Positions 16,297 to 25,526 of a stretch of DNA of 63,733 bases are shown in pieces. The notes beneath the pieces were generated by a model. That model had not been told where the DNA came from and searched no databases. It was given only the letters and a program-made list of their open reading frames with translations. A program made the position numbers and the translations under genes. Source of the stretch: Dolichospermum sp. LEGE 00240 (GTDB lineage Bacteria; Cyanobacteriota; Cyanobacteriia; Cyanobacteriales; Nostocaceae); assembly GCF_015207875.1 (NCBI RefSeq), contig NZ_JADEVZ010000026.1, positions 1 to 63,733 of the forward strand, written 5' to 3'. Numbering within the stretch: position 1 is the first letter of the stretch; each line of letters starts with the position of its first letter.

Positions 16297-18006
16297 ATGC
16301 AACTTACTTTTAATAATCTTAATCTTCTTTGGTCTTATGTATTAACAGAAACCCTCAAACGCTTGGGTTTAAATTGTGCTGTTATTTGTCCTGGTTCTCG
16401 TTCTACACCATTAACGGTGGCTTTTGTGCAACAAATACCGGATATTGAAGCTATTCCCATTTTAGATGAACGTTCAGCGGCTTTTTTTGCGTTGGGACAA
16501 GCCAAGGCAACGGGAAAACCTGTAGTATTAGTTTGTACTTCGGGAACTGCGGGGGCAAATTTTTATCCAGCGGTAATTGAAGCTAGGGAAAGTCGCGTCC
16601 CTTTGTTAATCTTAACCACTGATAGACCGGCGGAATTGCGAAATTGTCATTCTGGACAAACTATTGATCAGGTGAAATTATACGGTAATTATCCCAATTG
16701 GCAAGGGGAATTAACTACACCTTCTCTAGATGTGGGAATGTTAGATTATCTCCGACAAACGGTAATTCACGCTTGGGAACGTTGTCAATTTCCCAACTCT
16801 GGCGCAGTACATTTAAATATACCTTTTCGTGACCCTCTCGCGCCCATTCCTGATGGTACAGATTTCACCTTAGATGTGGAAGATTTCTTTGCGGGAATAG
16901 TTTCCACCCCATTACCAATTACCAATTATCAATTACCAATTACCAATTACCAAAAAGGGATGATTATCGCTGGTGTTGCCCAACCACAAACCCCAGAAGA
17001 GTATTGTAGAGCGATCGCTAACCTTTGTCAAACTCTCCAATGGCCTGTTTTAGCTGAAGGACTTTCCCCCGTCAGAAATTACGCAGACTTAAATCCATAT
17101 TTAATTTCTACCTATGATATTATTCTCAGAAATCAAAACCTTGCTCAAGAATTAACACCAGAAATAGTTATTCAAATTGGCGAAATGCCCACAAGTAAAG
17201 AATTACGTAATTGGCTAATCAGGGCTAAACCGCGACGTTTTGTCATTGATAATTGTGATCAAAATTTAGATCCTTTACATGGAAAAACCACCCATTTAAG
17301 AATTGCAGTTACAGAAATTGGTAAGTTGAAAATTGCAAGTTTAGGAAAAAGTGAATATTTACAAAAATGGTGTACAGCAGAAAAGCAAGTCAGAAAAAAT
17401 ATTGATGATGATTTGAAAAATGTAGATGAATTAATCGAGAGTAAAGTCCCTTGGTTAATTTCCCAAATCCTCCCACCAGAAACACCCATATTCATTGCTA
17501 ATAGTATGCCAGTGCGAGATGTGGAATTTTTCTGGAAACCCAATAATTTAAGAATTAAACCCTATTTTAACCGGGGCGCAAATGGCATTGATGGTACACT
17601 TTCCACTGCTTTAGGAATAGCACATCATCAGCAAAGTAGTGTAATGTTAACAGGAGATTTATCCTTATTGCATGACACCAACGGTTTTTTGATTAGCAAT
17701 AAATTTATTGGACATTTAACAATTATCCTCATTAATAATAACGGGGGAGGAATCTTTGAGATGTTACCCATTGCTAAATTCAATCCACTTTTTGAAGAGT
17801 TTTTCGCCACACCCCAAAATATTGATTTTTCTCAATTATGCGCGACTTACAAAGTGCAACATGAATTGATTACTTCTTGGAAAGAATTAGCAAATAGATT
17901 CAAGTATTTACCAAAAACAGGAATTAGAGTTTTGGAAGTAAGAACAAACAGGAAAAGAGATGTGATGTGGAGAAAAGAAAATTTAGTAAAATTTGGTAAT
18001 TGGTAA
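16297..18006 (+). CDS. menD: 2-succinyl-5-enolpyruvyl-6-hydroxy-3-cyclohexene-1-carboxylate synthase
   Basis: A 569-residue thiamine-diphosphate enzyme that joins isochorismate and 2-oxoglutarate in phylloquinone (vitamin K1) synthesis, needed for photosystem I. CPGSRSTPLTVAF and DERSAAFFALGQAK are the MenD N-terminal signature; GDLSLLHDTNGF with the later NNNGGGIF is the ThDP/Mg-binding GDG-N type motif. Residues about 205-220 read PLPITNYQLPITNYQK, the translation of six ACCAATT-type heptamers (16911-16953) identical to intergenic repeats, inserted in frame between the first and second domains. The rest appears intact, so the insertion is probably tolerated as a loop. Confidence 0.94.
   Translation: MQLTFNNLNLLWSYVLTETLKRLGLNCAVICPGSRSTPLTVAFVQQIPDIEAIPILDERSAAFFALGQAKATGKPVVLVCTSGTAGANFYPAVIEARESRVPLLILTTDRPAELRNCHSGQTIDQVKLYGNYPNWQGELTTPSLDVGMLDYLRQTVIHAWERCQFPNSGAVHLNIPFRDPLAPIPDGTDFTLDVEDFFAGIVSTPLPITNYQLPITNYQKGMIIAGVAQPQTPEEYCRAIANLCQTLQWPVLAEGLSPVRNYADLNPYLISTYDIILRNQNLAQELTPEIVIQIGEMPTSKELRNWLIRAKPRRFVIDNCDQNLDPLHGKTTHLRIAVTEIGKLKIASLGKSEYLQKWCTAEKQVRKNIDDDLKNVDELIESKVPWLISQILPPETPIFIANSMPVRDVEFFWKPNNLRIKPYFNRGANGIDGTLSTALGIAHHQQSSVMLTGDLSLLHDTNGFLISNKFIGHLTIILINNNGGGIFEMLPIAKFNPLFEEFFATPQNIDFSQLCATYKVQHELITSWKELANRFKYLPKTGIRVLEVRTNRKRDVMWRKENLVKFGNW
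16911..16953 (+). repeat. In-frame heptamer repeat inside menD
   Basis: Six consecutive copies of ACCAATT/ATCAATT. The same unit, on the other strand, follows menD at 17996-18020 and occurs before prmA. It adds about 14 residues to the protein. Confidence 0.85.
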
Positions 18007-18100
18007 TTGGTAATTGGTAATGGCTAAATAAGGAGAATATTTTTTCTTCTTTCTTCTTTCTTCTTTCTTCTCCTGACTCCTGACTCCTGACTTCTCAAAA
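17996..18100. repeat. Short tandem repeats after menD
   Basis: TGGTAAT heptamers (17996-18020), a TTCTTTC run (18044-18072) and CTCCTGA heptamers (18072-18095). These are typical short tandemly repeated sequences of heterocystous cyanobacteria. No gene is visible. Confidence 0.8.
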
Positions 18101-18188
18101 AATAGATAATTTTTCCCCAAGTGCCACAGATAAAGATTAAACTAAAAAGTCTTGTACAGCAAAACCTGTCAACCAAAATCAAGTAATT

Positions 18189-19769
18189 ATGTCCAAGGTT
18201 CTTGTTTCCGACCCCATTGATCAAGTTGGTATTGATATTCTTTCCCAAGTAGCTACAGTTGATGTCAAAACCAGCCTCAAACCAGATGAACTCAAAGCCA
18301 TCATTGGCGAGTATGACGCGCTGATGATCCGGTCTGGAACTCGCGTTACTCAAGAAATTATAGAAGCCGGTACAAAATTAAAAATTATTGGCCGTGCTGG
18401 TGTAGGTGTGGATAACGTTGATGTCCCCGCAGCTACCCGTAAAGGGATTGTCGTCGTCAATTCGCCAGAAGGTAATACCATTGCCGCAGCCGAACACGCT
18501 TTAGCGATGATTTTGTCCTTATCTCGTCATATTCCTGATGCTAATGCTTCAGTAAAACGTGGTGAATGGGACAGGAAAAGTTATGTTGGTTCGGAAGTAT
18601 ACAAAAAAACCCTCGGCGTTGTCGGGTTAGGAAAAATTGGTTCTCATGTTGCCAGTGTCGCTAAGGCTATGGGGATGAAACTCCTCGCCTATGATCCATT
18701 TATCTCTACAGAACGAGCCGAACAACTGGGTTGTCAACTGGTAGACTTAAATTTGCTATTCCAGCAAGCCGACTATATCACCTTACACATTCCCAAAACC
18801 ACAGAAACTGCCAACTTAATCAACGCGAAAACTTTGGCGTTAATGAAACCCACTACCCGGATTATTAACTGCGCTCGTGGTGGCATTATTGATGAAGCGG
18901 CTTTAGCAGTGGCAATCAGAGATGGTGTAATTGCTGGGGCTGCATTAGATGTGTTCGATTCCGAACCATTAGGTGCATCTGACTTACTAGGGTTGGGTAA
19001 AGAAGTTGTCCTTACTCCTCACCTCGGCGCTTCTACGGCTGAAGCCCAAGTTAATGTCGCCATAGATGTGGCCGAACAAATTCGGGATGTTTTATTAGGA
19101 CTACCTGCCCGTTCTGCTGTGAATATTCCTGGACTTGGACCTGATGTTCTGGAAGAACTCAAGCCTTACATGGAATTAGCAGAAACCTTGGGGAACTTAG
19201 TTGGTCAACTCACCGGCGGCAGAGTTGAGACACTTAATGTTACACTACAAGGAGAACTGGCAACTAATAAAAGTCAACCTTTGGTAATAGCTGCCCTCAA
19301 AGGACTACTTTACCAAGCCCTGCGGGAACGGGTAAATTATGTCAACGCCACCATAGAAGCCAAAGAACGGGGGATTCGAGTCATTGAAACTAGGGACGCT
19401 TCGGCACGGGATTATGCCGGTTCGTTGCATCTCCAGGCCACAGGGACTTTAGGTACACATTCTGTTACGGGTGCTTTGTTGGGTGATAAGGAAATCCACT
19501 TAACGGATGTTGACGGTTTCCCCATTAACGTTCCTCCCAGTAAATATATGCTGTTTACCCGACACCGTGATATGCCCGGTATTATTGGTAAACTCGGTTC
19601 TTTACTGGGTAGCTTTAATGTCAATATTGCCAGTATGCAGGTAGGTCGGAAAATCGTGCGTGGTGATGCTGTTATGGCTCTCAGTATTGATGATCCTTTA
19701 CCCGATGGCATTTTAGAGGAAATTAAAAAAGTGGAAGGTATTCGAGACGCTTATACAGTCACACTTTAA
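18189..19769 (+). CDS. serA: D-3-phosphoglycerate dehydrogenase
   Basis: A 526-residue long-form SerA, which oxidises 3-phosphoglycerate in the first step of serine synthesis. GRAGVGVDNVDV, the Rossmann motif GVVGLGKIGSHVA, INCARGGIIDEAAL and LTPHLGASTAEAQ (catalytic histidine) are all present. The regulatory part has the intervening domain after residue 310 and a C-terminal ACT domain (residues 453-526, starting MLFTRHRDMPGIIGKLGSLL), which usually binds serine for feedback control. It starts MSKVLVSDPIDQVGIDIL. No lesion is seen. Confidence 0.96.
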   Translation: MSKVLVSDPIDQVGIDILSQVATVDVKTSLKPDELKAIIGEYDALMIRSGTRVTQEIIEAGTKLKIIGRAGVGVDNVDVPAATRKGIVVVNSPEGNTIAAAEHALAMILSLSRHIPDANASVKRGEWDRKSYVGSEVYKKTLGVVGLGKIGSHVASVAKAMGMKLLAYDPFISTERAEQLGCQLVDLNLLFQQADYITLHIPKTTETANLINAKTLALMKPTTRIINCARGGIIDEAALAVAIRDGVIAGAALDVFDSEPLGASDLLGLGKEVVLTPHLGASTAEAQVNVAIDVAEQIRDVLLGLPARSAVNIPGLGPDVLEELKPYMELAETLGNLVGQLTGGRVETLNVTLQGELATNKSQPLVIAALKGLLYQALRERVNYVNATIEAKERGIRVIETRDASARDYAGSLHLQATGTLGTHSVTGALLGDKEIHLTDVDGFPINVPPSKYMLFTRHRDMPGIIGKLGSLLGSFNVNIASMQVGRKIVRGDAVMALSIDDPLPDGILEEIKKVEGIRDAYTVTL

Positions 19770-19809
19770 TTCTGGACTAGGATTTTTGTAATTAATTTGT
19801 AATTAATTT

Positions 19810-19898
19810 GATGGGGATGATTCAATCATTGCATTGTCGTTGGTCATCATCAATAACAATGATAGTTTAATTTGATATTTATCCAAATCATCCCCATC
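19810..19898. repeat. 13-bp inverted repeat between serA and prmA
   Basis: GATGGGGATGATT at 19810-19822 and AATCATCCCCATC at 19886-19898 are exact inverses around a 63-bp AT-rich loop. It could be a small mobile remnant or a serA transcription end; no T-run follows. Confidence 0.5.
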
Positions 19899-19969
19899 AT
19901 CAACATCTTCAAAATCATAGTTTATTTTTCCCCATTACCAATTACCCATTACCAATAATCTAAAATTCT

Positions 19970-20890
19970 ATGGCAAATACCTGGTGGGAATTAAATATTT
20001 TATCTGAACCAGATTTAGAAGAAACTATATTTTGGCGGTTAGAAAACTTTGGCTGTCGTGGTACAGCAGTAGAAATTAAGGGCAATGTCTCCTTTGTTAA
20101 GGCTTATTTACCCACCTTTAAAGTACAACTCCTAGATTTGGCTGCTTTATCGCTCTGGCTGCGTCAAGATGCCCTGTGTGTAGGACTCACCGCACCCCTG
20201 TTGCATTGGGGCTTAATTGACGAAGAGGACTGGTCTAGTAGCTGGAAACAACACTGGCAACCGGAAGAAATAGGCGATCGCTTTCTCATTAACCCCGCTT
20301 GGCTACCTCTACCCGAATCCCTAGACAGATTGGTAATTCGTCTTGATCCAGGTGTAGCCTTTGGTACAGGGAATCACGCCACCACTCAACTTTGTTTAGA
20401 ATCCCTAGAAATGCGCTTCGGTGAAATTCCCCAATCCTTCCTAGACACAGAAGCACCAAAAAAACCTTTAATCATTGCCGATATTGGTTGTGGTTCAGGT
20501 ATTCTAGGGGTTGGGGCAATATTATTAGGCGCTGGTAAAGTCTATGCCGTTGATAACGATCCTTTAGCCGTAAAATCTACTTTTAGTAATCGCACTCTTA
20601 ATGAAATCCGTCCAGATTCTTTAATCCCCCTTGAGGGTAGTGTAGACATAGTTCGGAAAGTAATTGATCAACCTGTAGATGGGATTGTTTGCAATATTTT
20701 AGCAGATGTAATTATCGAATTACTCCCAGAAATGACCGCCATTACCAAACCTAGCACTTGGGGTATATTCAGTGGTATTTTACTAGAACAATCCAAAGCC
20801 GTTGCTGATGCTTTAGAACAAAATGGTTGGATTGTAGCTACCCTCTGGAAAAGAAAAGAATGGTGTTGTTTAAATGTCCGTCGTTCTTAA
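19970..20890 (+). CDS. prmA: Ribosomal protein L11 methyltransferase
   Basis: A 306-residue PrmA, which trimethylates ribosomal protein L11. The N-terminal substrate-binding domain ([20 protein letters not shown]) is followed by the linker [18 protein letters not shown] and the SAM-binding [18 protein letters not shown], with [11 protein letters not shown] as the acidic ribose-binding strand and [12 protein letters not shown] as motif IV. Complete length. The gene is preceded by TTACCAATTACCCATT heptamer-like repeats and followed by a MITE. Confidence 0.93.
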   Translation: MANTWWELNILSEPDLEETIFWRLENFGCRGTAVEIKGNVSFVKAYLPTFKVQLLDLAALSLWLRQDALCVGLTAPLLHWGLIDEEDWSSSWKQHWQPEEIGDRFLINPAWLPLPESLDRLVIRLDPGVAFGTGNHATTQLCLESLEMRFGEIPQSFLDTEAPKKPLIIADIGCGSGILGVGAILLGAGKVYAVDNDPLAVKSTFSNRTLNEIRPDSLIPLEGSVDIVRKVIDQPVDGIVCNILADVIIELLPEMTAITKPSTWGIFSGILLEQSKAVADALEQNGWIVATLWKRKEWCCLNVRRS

Positions 20891-20980
20891 TTATAATTTA
20901 TGGATTTTCTCCTATTGGATATCACCAAAAGTAATGGTAATTAAAATCAGCCGAGATTAACAAATATTGATAAAATCTAA

Positions 20981-21156
20981 GAGGGCGTTTGAAAAGTATT
21001 AGATGAAACCGATAATCTCCAAAAACCTAACCCCCCTTCCCTACCTTAGCGCAGCGTGCCGAAGGCTGGGAATGGGGGTTTCAAAGCCCCTCCCCGCATC
21101 GGGGAGAGGTTTGGATAGGGGTTTATTTATACATTAAAAACTTTTCAAACATCCTC
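20981..21156. mobile_element. MITE family A, copy 2
   Basis: A 176-bp element with ends GAGGGCGTTTGAAAAGT and ACTTTTCAAACATCCTC pattern (AACTTTTCAAACATCCTC at the right), flanked by TAA duplications (20978-20980, 21157-21159). It contains the family's CCCCGC...GCGGGG hairpin and a GCGCAGCGTGCCGAAGGC insertion-like palindrome. Confidence 0.85.
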
Positions 21157-21191
21157 TAAATATCAATCCGTAACCAGCACTAATTTTCAAT

Positions 21192-22229
21192 ATGAACGAC
21201 TCCATTGAAAACTACAATCCCAACGGCGTGGCCGAAAAAAATGGCAATTTTATGGGATTACCATTTAATTACGATTCCGCAAATTTAATTATCTTCCCCA
21301 TACCTTGGGAAGTCACGGTTTCCTATCGTGCTGGAACGGCGAACGGTCCACAGCGAATTTTAGATGCCTCATTGCAAATAGATTTATTCGATTTTGATCA
21401 TCCTGATGGTTGGAAACAGGGAATATTTATGGTAGAAATTCCCCAAGAAATGATTGAAAAAAATAACTATTATCGTCAACAAGCAGCCATAATTATTGAA
21501 CGTCAAGCCCAAGGTAAATCCCTAACAGACTCACCAGATTTAACTCCTGTTCTAGAAGCAATTAACCAAGCGGGGGAACAAGTAAATCATTGGTTATTTA
21601 CCCAAGCACAAGCAGCAATCAATCAAGGTAAACGAGTTGCTGTCATTGGTGGTGATCACAGTTCACCATTAGGCTACTTTCAAGCCTTAGCTAATCAATA
21701 TGATGACTGGGGAATTTTACATATTGATGCCCATGCAGACCTACGTAATGCCTATGAGGAATTTGAATTTTCCCATGCGTCTATTATGTTTAATGCTATA
21801 AAAATACCACAGATTTCTAAATTGGTGCAAGTAGGTGTACGAGATATTTGTCATGATGAAGTCCAAATAATTAATCAATCAAATAATCGCATTATTGGTT
21901 ATTATGATTCAGCAATTAAACAACAACTATATGCTGGTAAAACTTGGTTGGATTTATGTCGAGAAATTATCAATCATTTACCAGAAAAAGTTTATATTAG
22001 CTTCGATATTGATGGTTTAGACCCTAAACTTTGCCCCAACACAGGTACTCCTGTCCCTGGAGGACTGGAATTAGAACAAGTTTATTGTCTATTCCGCGAA
22101 CTGGTCAATAGTGGTAGAAAAATTATTGGTTTTGATGTTTGTGAAGTTGGTGATGCTGAATGGGATGGTAATGTCGGTGCGCGAACAGTTTATAAGTTAG
22201 CAAATTTATTAGATTTATCTCAGAAATAG
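21192..22229 (+). CDS. Arginase/agmatinase-family hydrolase
   Basis: A 345-residue ureohydrolase. The binuclear metal ligands are present: GGDHSSP (His), DAHADLR (Asp-His-Asp) and SFDIDGLDP (two Asp). The family cleaves a guanidino group from agmatine, arginine, guanidinobutyrate or guanidine. In heterocystous cyanobacteria the gene of this type takes part in arginine and cyanophycin breakdown as an agmatinase. Some cyanobacterial members are Ni-dependent guanidine hydrolases, but here I see no guanidine riboswitch or hypA/hypB neighbours, so agmatinase is the better guess. The substrate is not decided by the sequence alone. Confidence 0.8.
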   Translation: MNDSIENYNPNGVAEKNGNFMGLPFNYDSANLIIFPIPWEVTVSYRAGTANGPQRILDASLQIDLFDFDHPDGWKQGIFMVEIPQEMIEKNNYYRQQAAIIIERQAQGKSLTDSPDLTPVLEAINQAGEQVNHWLFTQAQAAINQGKRVAVIGGDHSSPLGYFQALANQYDDWGILHIDAHADLRNAYEEFEFSHASIMFNAIKIPQISKLVQVGVRDICHDEVQIINQSNNRIIGYYDSAIKQQLYAGKTWLDLCREIINHLPEKVYISFDIDGLDPKLCPNTGTPVPGGLELEQVYCLFRELVNSGRKIIGFDVCEVGDAEWDGNVGARTVYKLANLLDLSQK

Positions 22230-22385
22230 GGAATAGGGAATAGGGAATAGGGAATAGGGAAGAGGGAATAGGTAATAGGTAATAGAAGTAATAATAAAAT
22301 AACTTTCCTATTACCACTGACAACCGACAACCGACAACTGACAACTGACAACCGACAACTGACAACCGACAACTGACAACTGACC
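22225..22385. repeat. Short tandem repeat array
   Basis: About five GGGAATA heptamers (22228-22270), followed by GACAACTGACAACCG-type units (22316-22383). These are dispersed tandem repeats and hold no gene. Confidence 0.85.
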
Positions 22386-22429
22386 AATGATTTCCTATCA
22401 GGTTTTATGAAATTTGCATACATACTATA

Positions 22430-22530
22430 GGAAGATGCTGAAAATAGATCATATAGGTTAAATTAATTCGGGATGTTGTTATGCACTGGATTTAAGTCAA
22501 GGTTTGGTTGACAACCAAACCTTTTTTATT
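22430..22530 (+). ncRNA. Candidate terminator-ended small transcript
   Basis: A strong hairpin, AAGGTTTGGTT and AACCAAACCTT around GAC (22499-22523), ends in TTTTTT and is a textbook rho-independent terminator. The nearest upstream gene ends 270 bp earlier, beyond a repeat array. TTGCAT...ACTATA at about 22411-22427 could be a promoter, giving a transcript of about 95 bases. No open frame fits. That it is an RNA gene and not a distant terminator for the hydrolase gene is inference. Confidence 0.35.
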
Positions 22531-22589
22531 GCCCCTTTTCTCCCAGTTGATGATTTAATCAAAAATATACTTATTCAACAAACAAAACA

Positions 22590-22622
22590 AGATACCCGAC
22601 TTCTTAGAGAGGTCGGGTATCT
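22590..22622. repeat. Palindromic hairpin repeat
   Basis: AGATACCCGAC and GTCGGGTATCT bracket TTCTTAGAGAG. The same design occurs near 7280 (split by a MITE), 10364, 48292 and 60437. It makes the open frame through this region unlikely to be a gene. Confidence 0.75.
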
Positions 22623-22710
22623 TAGTGATCTTGGTGAAGTTGTAAGTTTTACCCTAGTACACTGGCGGAATGTTACCAAGTTTGTCAGAATTTATCATGG
22701 ATGATTTTCA

Positions 22711-22831
22711 GGACTTACACAACTGGCACATTGGTAGGGTGCATCAGACTGTATAAATACTGCGAATAAACAAATTGTTGATATCTGACGCACCCTACAA
22801 CAGATTTTTAGTGTGACACTTGCGTAAGTCC
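22711..22831. mobile_element. MITE family F, copy 1
   Basis: A 121-bp element with ends GGACTTACAC and TTGCGTAAGTCC, containing a second inner inverted repeat TAGGGTGCATCAGA / TCTGACGCACCCTA form. The right end abuts TA. Its outer ends match the insertion sequence that broke hsdM at the left edge. Confidence 0.75.
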
Positions 22832-22874
22832 TAATTTTGAACAACATCAAATTACCAGTGCTAGTAATCGTCAG

Positions 22875-25226
22875 ATGATCAATAAACCCCGTAAACGTAT
22901 ACCAAAAGCTGCTGGGCTAAATCAGCCTCCTCCAGGTGTAACGAAGAAGAATGTTAAAAAATTACCCAAACGTTCCCAACGGCGTAGTTGGTTATGGTCT
23001 ACGTTGGCGGTGAGTCTGTTGTTAAGCAGCGCTGGTGTAATTATTGGTGTTGGTTGGATGAGTGTGCTATTTATTTTAAATCCTACTCAGATTAGTTGGG
23101 TAAATGATTTTTTACCGAAATGGGCAAAAATATCTACAGGTAAACGAGAACTACCGCAAACATTTACAGCTATTGAACTCGGTTTAACTCAACAACAACG
23201 TCTATTTGGCGAAATCATGTCTTTAGATGGTAAGTCAGAGGAATCTTTTTTATTACCAATCTTCCAAAAACGCAAGAATTGTCAGTCCCATTGTCAAGAA
23301 TTGGTAGAACTGAGAATTTATAAACTTTCCCAGGATTGGGAATATAAATTCCAGTCAGAAAAATACTACTATTTAATTACCAAATTACCTGTTATTGGCC
23401 TATCGAAAAGTTTGATAGAATCCTCTTCAGTTGCGGCTATTTCTGAATCAGACAATCAAGAAACAAAGATCCGTTTACCTTTAACGAAGATGAAAGCTTT
23501 TGCAGATTCTCACTTAGTTTCAGGATTTTGGTTTTATTTGCGGGGTGAACACAAAAATAACGATAATAATATTACCTATGGTCAAATTATCTACTACAAT
23601 CCTACTCTGAAAAGCCTACAAAAAATGTTATCTTGGAAAACCCGCAATGGGCAGTTACCTAAATGGCAACAGATAACGGGTAATGATGCAAAAGAATTAA
23701 TTATTGATCAAACGGTAAATGTAGAACCAAATTTGCAAGTTTATCAAGTTAAACCGAGTCAGTTAGTGGCTAATTCTATTTATTTGGAAGCAATTAATTT
23801 CCAAAAACCTGCCGTTAATGAATTTGCTTTTCAACAGTCTCTGTTCTTAGCCAGAAATGGACTTTGGACTCCTGCTTTTACATGGTTGAAATCTTTAGAA
23901 AAACAGCGTAAACAGCCTTTTTCAGCGGCAGCACGGGCGCAAATAGATGTGATCCGGTTACATTCGGAATTTACAAGAATGCAAGCTGAAAAGAGTTGGG
24001 CAAGTCCTCATCAACAAGTGACGGCAGATATTATTGATGGTCGTTGGGAAAAGGCTTTACAGGTATTGGAAAAATCACCTGATAATGGTCAAGAAATTAC
24101 TAATTTATTACAAACTGATCAGGGGAGAATTTGGAATCGGGCTGCGGTAGCGTTGCGACTAAATCCTAATCGTCGGGCGGTTTTAGCTTGGGTAGCATTA
24201 ATTTTTAAGGTACAACGGGGAGAGGAAAGAGCTAATGCTTGGTTGCAAGCACAACGGAATATTAATGGGGAAACACTTAACTATATTCAAGGTATTCTAA
24301 CTCAACTTGATGATGATAAAATCAATGCCCATAAAAGTCGAATTATTGGCACTGTAAAACAAGTTAGTCGCATTAATGAGGAGGATTGGTTGCCAATATC
24401 TCTGCAAACTGATTTGAAAATCACTAATAATCAAGTTTGGTATCAGGTGGAAGTTAGTGCCTTTCATGATGGTACGAGTTGGTTAAGTGATCCGTTTGCT
24501 AATTTTGACCAACTGCAAAGTCAACCTCGAAAATTTTGGCGCAAACTTCTGGGGATTAGTTCTGACCCTAGTATGCAGGTTATTGTCTGGAAACCTAATG
24601 GAGAACAGGAGGTTACTAGAACTACTATTAAGGCTGTACAAGTCAGGGGACAGGGTTTACGGTTGTTAATGTTGGGTTCTGCATTGCCTGAAAGCAAGGT
24701 TAATTCTTTCCAGCCTCGACCTTTAGCTCTGACTATGGATGCGTTAACATGGGTAGAACCGTCTCCGGTAACTGTGAAGGATTTATATCAACAACAACCT
24801 CAGTTAGTGGAGTCCATGCTGCCAGTTCTATGGCGAAAATTACAACAGTCGGGTGATTTAACTGCTGGTGTGATTCCTGATGTTCAGGAAATGCGGGAAA
24901 AAATGGCTGATTGGCCTGTTCAATTGGCTGATTTGACGAATGATCAACAGCAGGAGATTGTCGTGACTATTTCTGATGCTGCTATAGCATCTTTAAATCA
25001 GTTCGATGGTAATACTTCCAAACCGGCAGATAGTCAAAAACGTCCCCGGACTCTCATCTTTTCAGCGGGTAGTAATATCATTTATAGTGATTTTGCCAGT
25101 GCAAACCAGCAAACGCTAATAGCGATCGCTCAACTTACCGATGATCAATCTCTAGCGTTACTGGTAGAAAATAGGCAGGGATATAGTTTGGAACGTTGGT
25201 CACAAACTAATCAGCGATTTGAATAG
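22875..25226 (+). CDS. Large membrane-anchored hypothetical protein
   Basis: A 783-residue protein with a basic proline-rich start (residues 1-38, RRSW), one strong membrane helix (about residues 39-70, SLLLSSAGVIIGVGWMSVLF) and a long, presumably periplasmic or lumenal remainder. Sections rich in tryptophan and leucine around residues 310-490 look like helical solenoid repeats. The last 100 residues (DLTNDQQQEIVVTISDAAIA onward) read like a blade of an FG-GAP or propeller-type repeat. I do not recognise a named family; long proteins of this layout are conserved in cyanobacteria. It starts 43 bp after a MITE. Confidence 0.75.
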   Translation: MINKPRKRIPKAAGLNQPPPGVTKKNVKKLPKRSQRRSWLWSTLAVSLLLSSAGVIIGVGWMSVLFILNPTQISWVNDFLPKWAKISTGKRELPQTFTAIELGLTQQQRLFGEIMSLDGKSEESFLLPIFQKRKNCQSHCQELVELRIYKLSQDWEYKFQSEKYYYLITKLPVIGLSKSLIESSSVAAISESDNQETKIRLPLTKMKAFADSHLVSGFWFYLRGEHKNNDNNITYGQIIYYNPTLKSLQKMLSWKTRNGQLPKWQQITGNDAKELIIDQTVNVEPNLQVYQVKPSQLVANSIYLEAINFQKPAVNEFAFQQSLFLARNGLWTPAFTWLKSLEKQRKQPFSAAARAQIDVIRLHSEFTRMQAEKSWASPHQQVTADIIDGRWEKALQVLEKSPDNGQEITNLLQTDQGRIWNRAAVALRLNPNRRAVLAWVALIFKVQRGEERANAWLQAQRNINGETLNYIQGILTQLDDDKINAHKSRIIGTVKQVSRINEEDWLPISLQTDLKITNNQVWYQVEVSAFHDGTSWLSDPFANFDQLQSQPRKFWRKLLGISSDPSMQVIVWKPNGEQEVTRTTIKAVQVRGQGLRLLMLGSALPESKVNSFQPRPLALTMDALTWVEPSPVTVKDLYQQQPQLVESMLPVLWRKLQQSGDLTAGVIPDVQEMREKMADWPVQLADLTNDQQQEIVVTISDAAIASLNQFDGNTSKPADSQKRPRTLIFSAGSNIIYSDFASANQQTLIAIAQLTDDQSLALLVENRQGYSLERWSQTNQRFE

Positions 25227-25243
25227 TTACCACAACAGGTAAT

Positions 25244-25447
25244 TTATGCTTCGTCGCTAGGAGCTTCCACTCGTTCGCTTTTGAGATTTTGCAATTGCTC
25301 TAAAAGGGAATCTACCTCCGCTTGCAAGTTCATAAATTTGACTTGCTGATCGTCTCGATAGTACGCCTTCGTTAACTTCTTAACTAAGTTAGCGTGGGAT
25401 TCACATTCGGAAACACTGGATGACATAGTAGACATAGTTGTTGGCAT
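25244..25447 (-). CDS. Small conserved hypothetical protein with coiled coil
   Basis: A 67-residue acidic protein whose second half (FMNLQAEVDSLLEQLQNLKS) is a heptad-pattern helix. It has no membrane segment. It is convergent with the large membrane protein gene, with 17 bp between stops, and probably has its own promoter in the 270-bp upstream gap. Function unknown; the ATG at 25435 is an alternative start. Confidence 0.65.
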   Translation of the reverse strand: MPTTMSTMSSSVSECESHANLVKKLTKAYYRDDQQVKFMNLQAEVDSLLEQLQNLKSERVEAPSDEA

Positions 25448-25526
25448 TAGAAATTTAACTCACACCATTTGTAGATAGTATAATATACTTATCCTAATCT
25501 TTGTTAAGACATTATATAGTTTTGAT

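Noticed and set aside
18024-18353. Minus-strand frame antisense to the serA start
   Set aside because: Its end is translated from short tandem repeats and its body is the shadow of serA.
21192-22229. Guanidine hydrolase instead of agmatinase
   Set aside because: No guanidine riboswitch or nickel-chaperone genes nearby; kept only as an alternative.
22504-22704. Open frame of 66 codons on the plus strand
   Set aside because: It begins inside a terminator hairpin and runs through a dispersed palindrome; no plausible start site or family resemblance.
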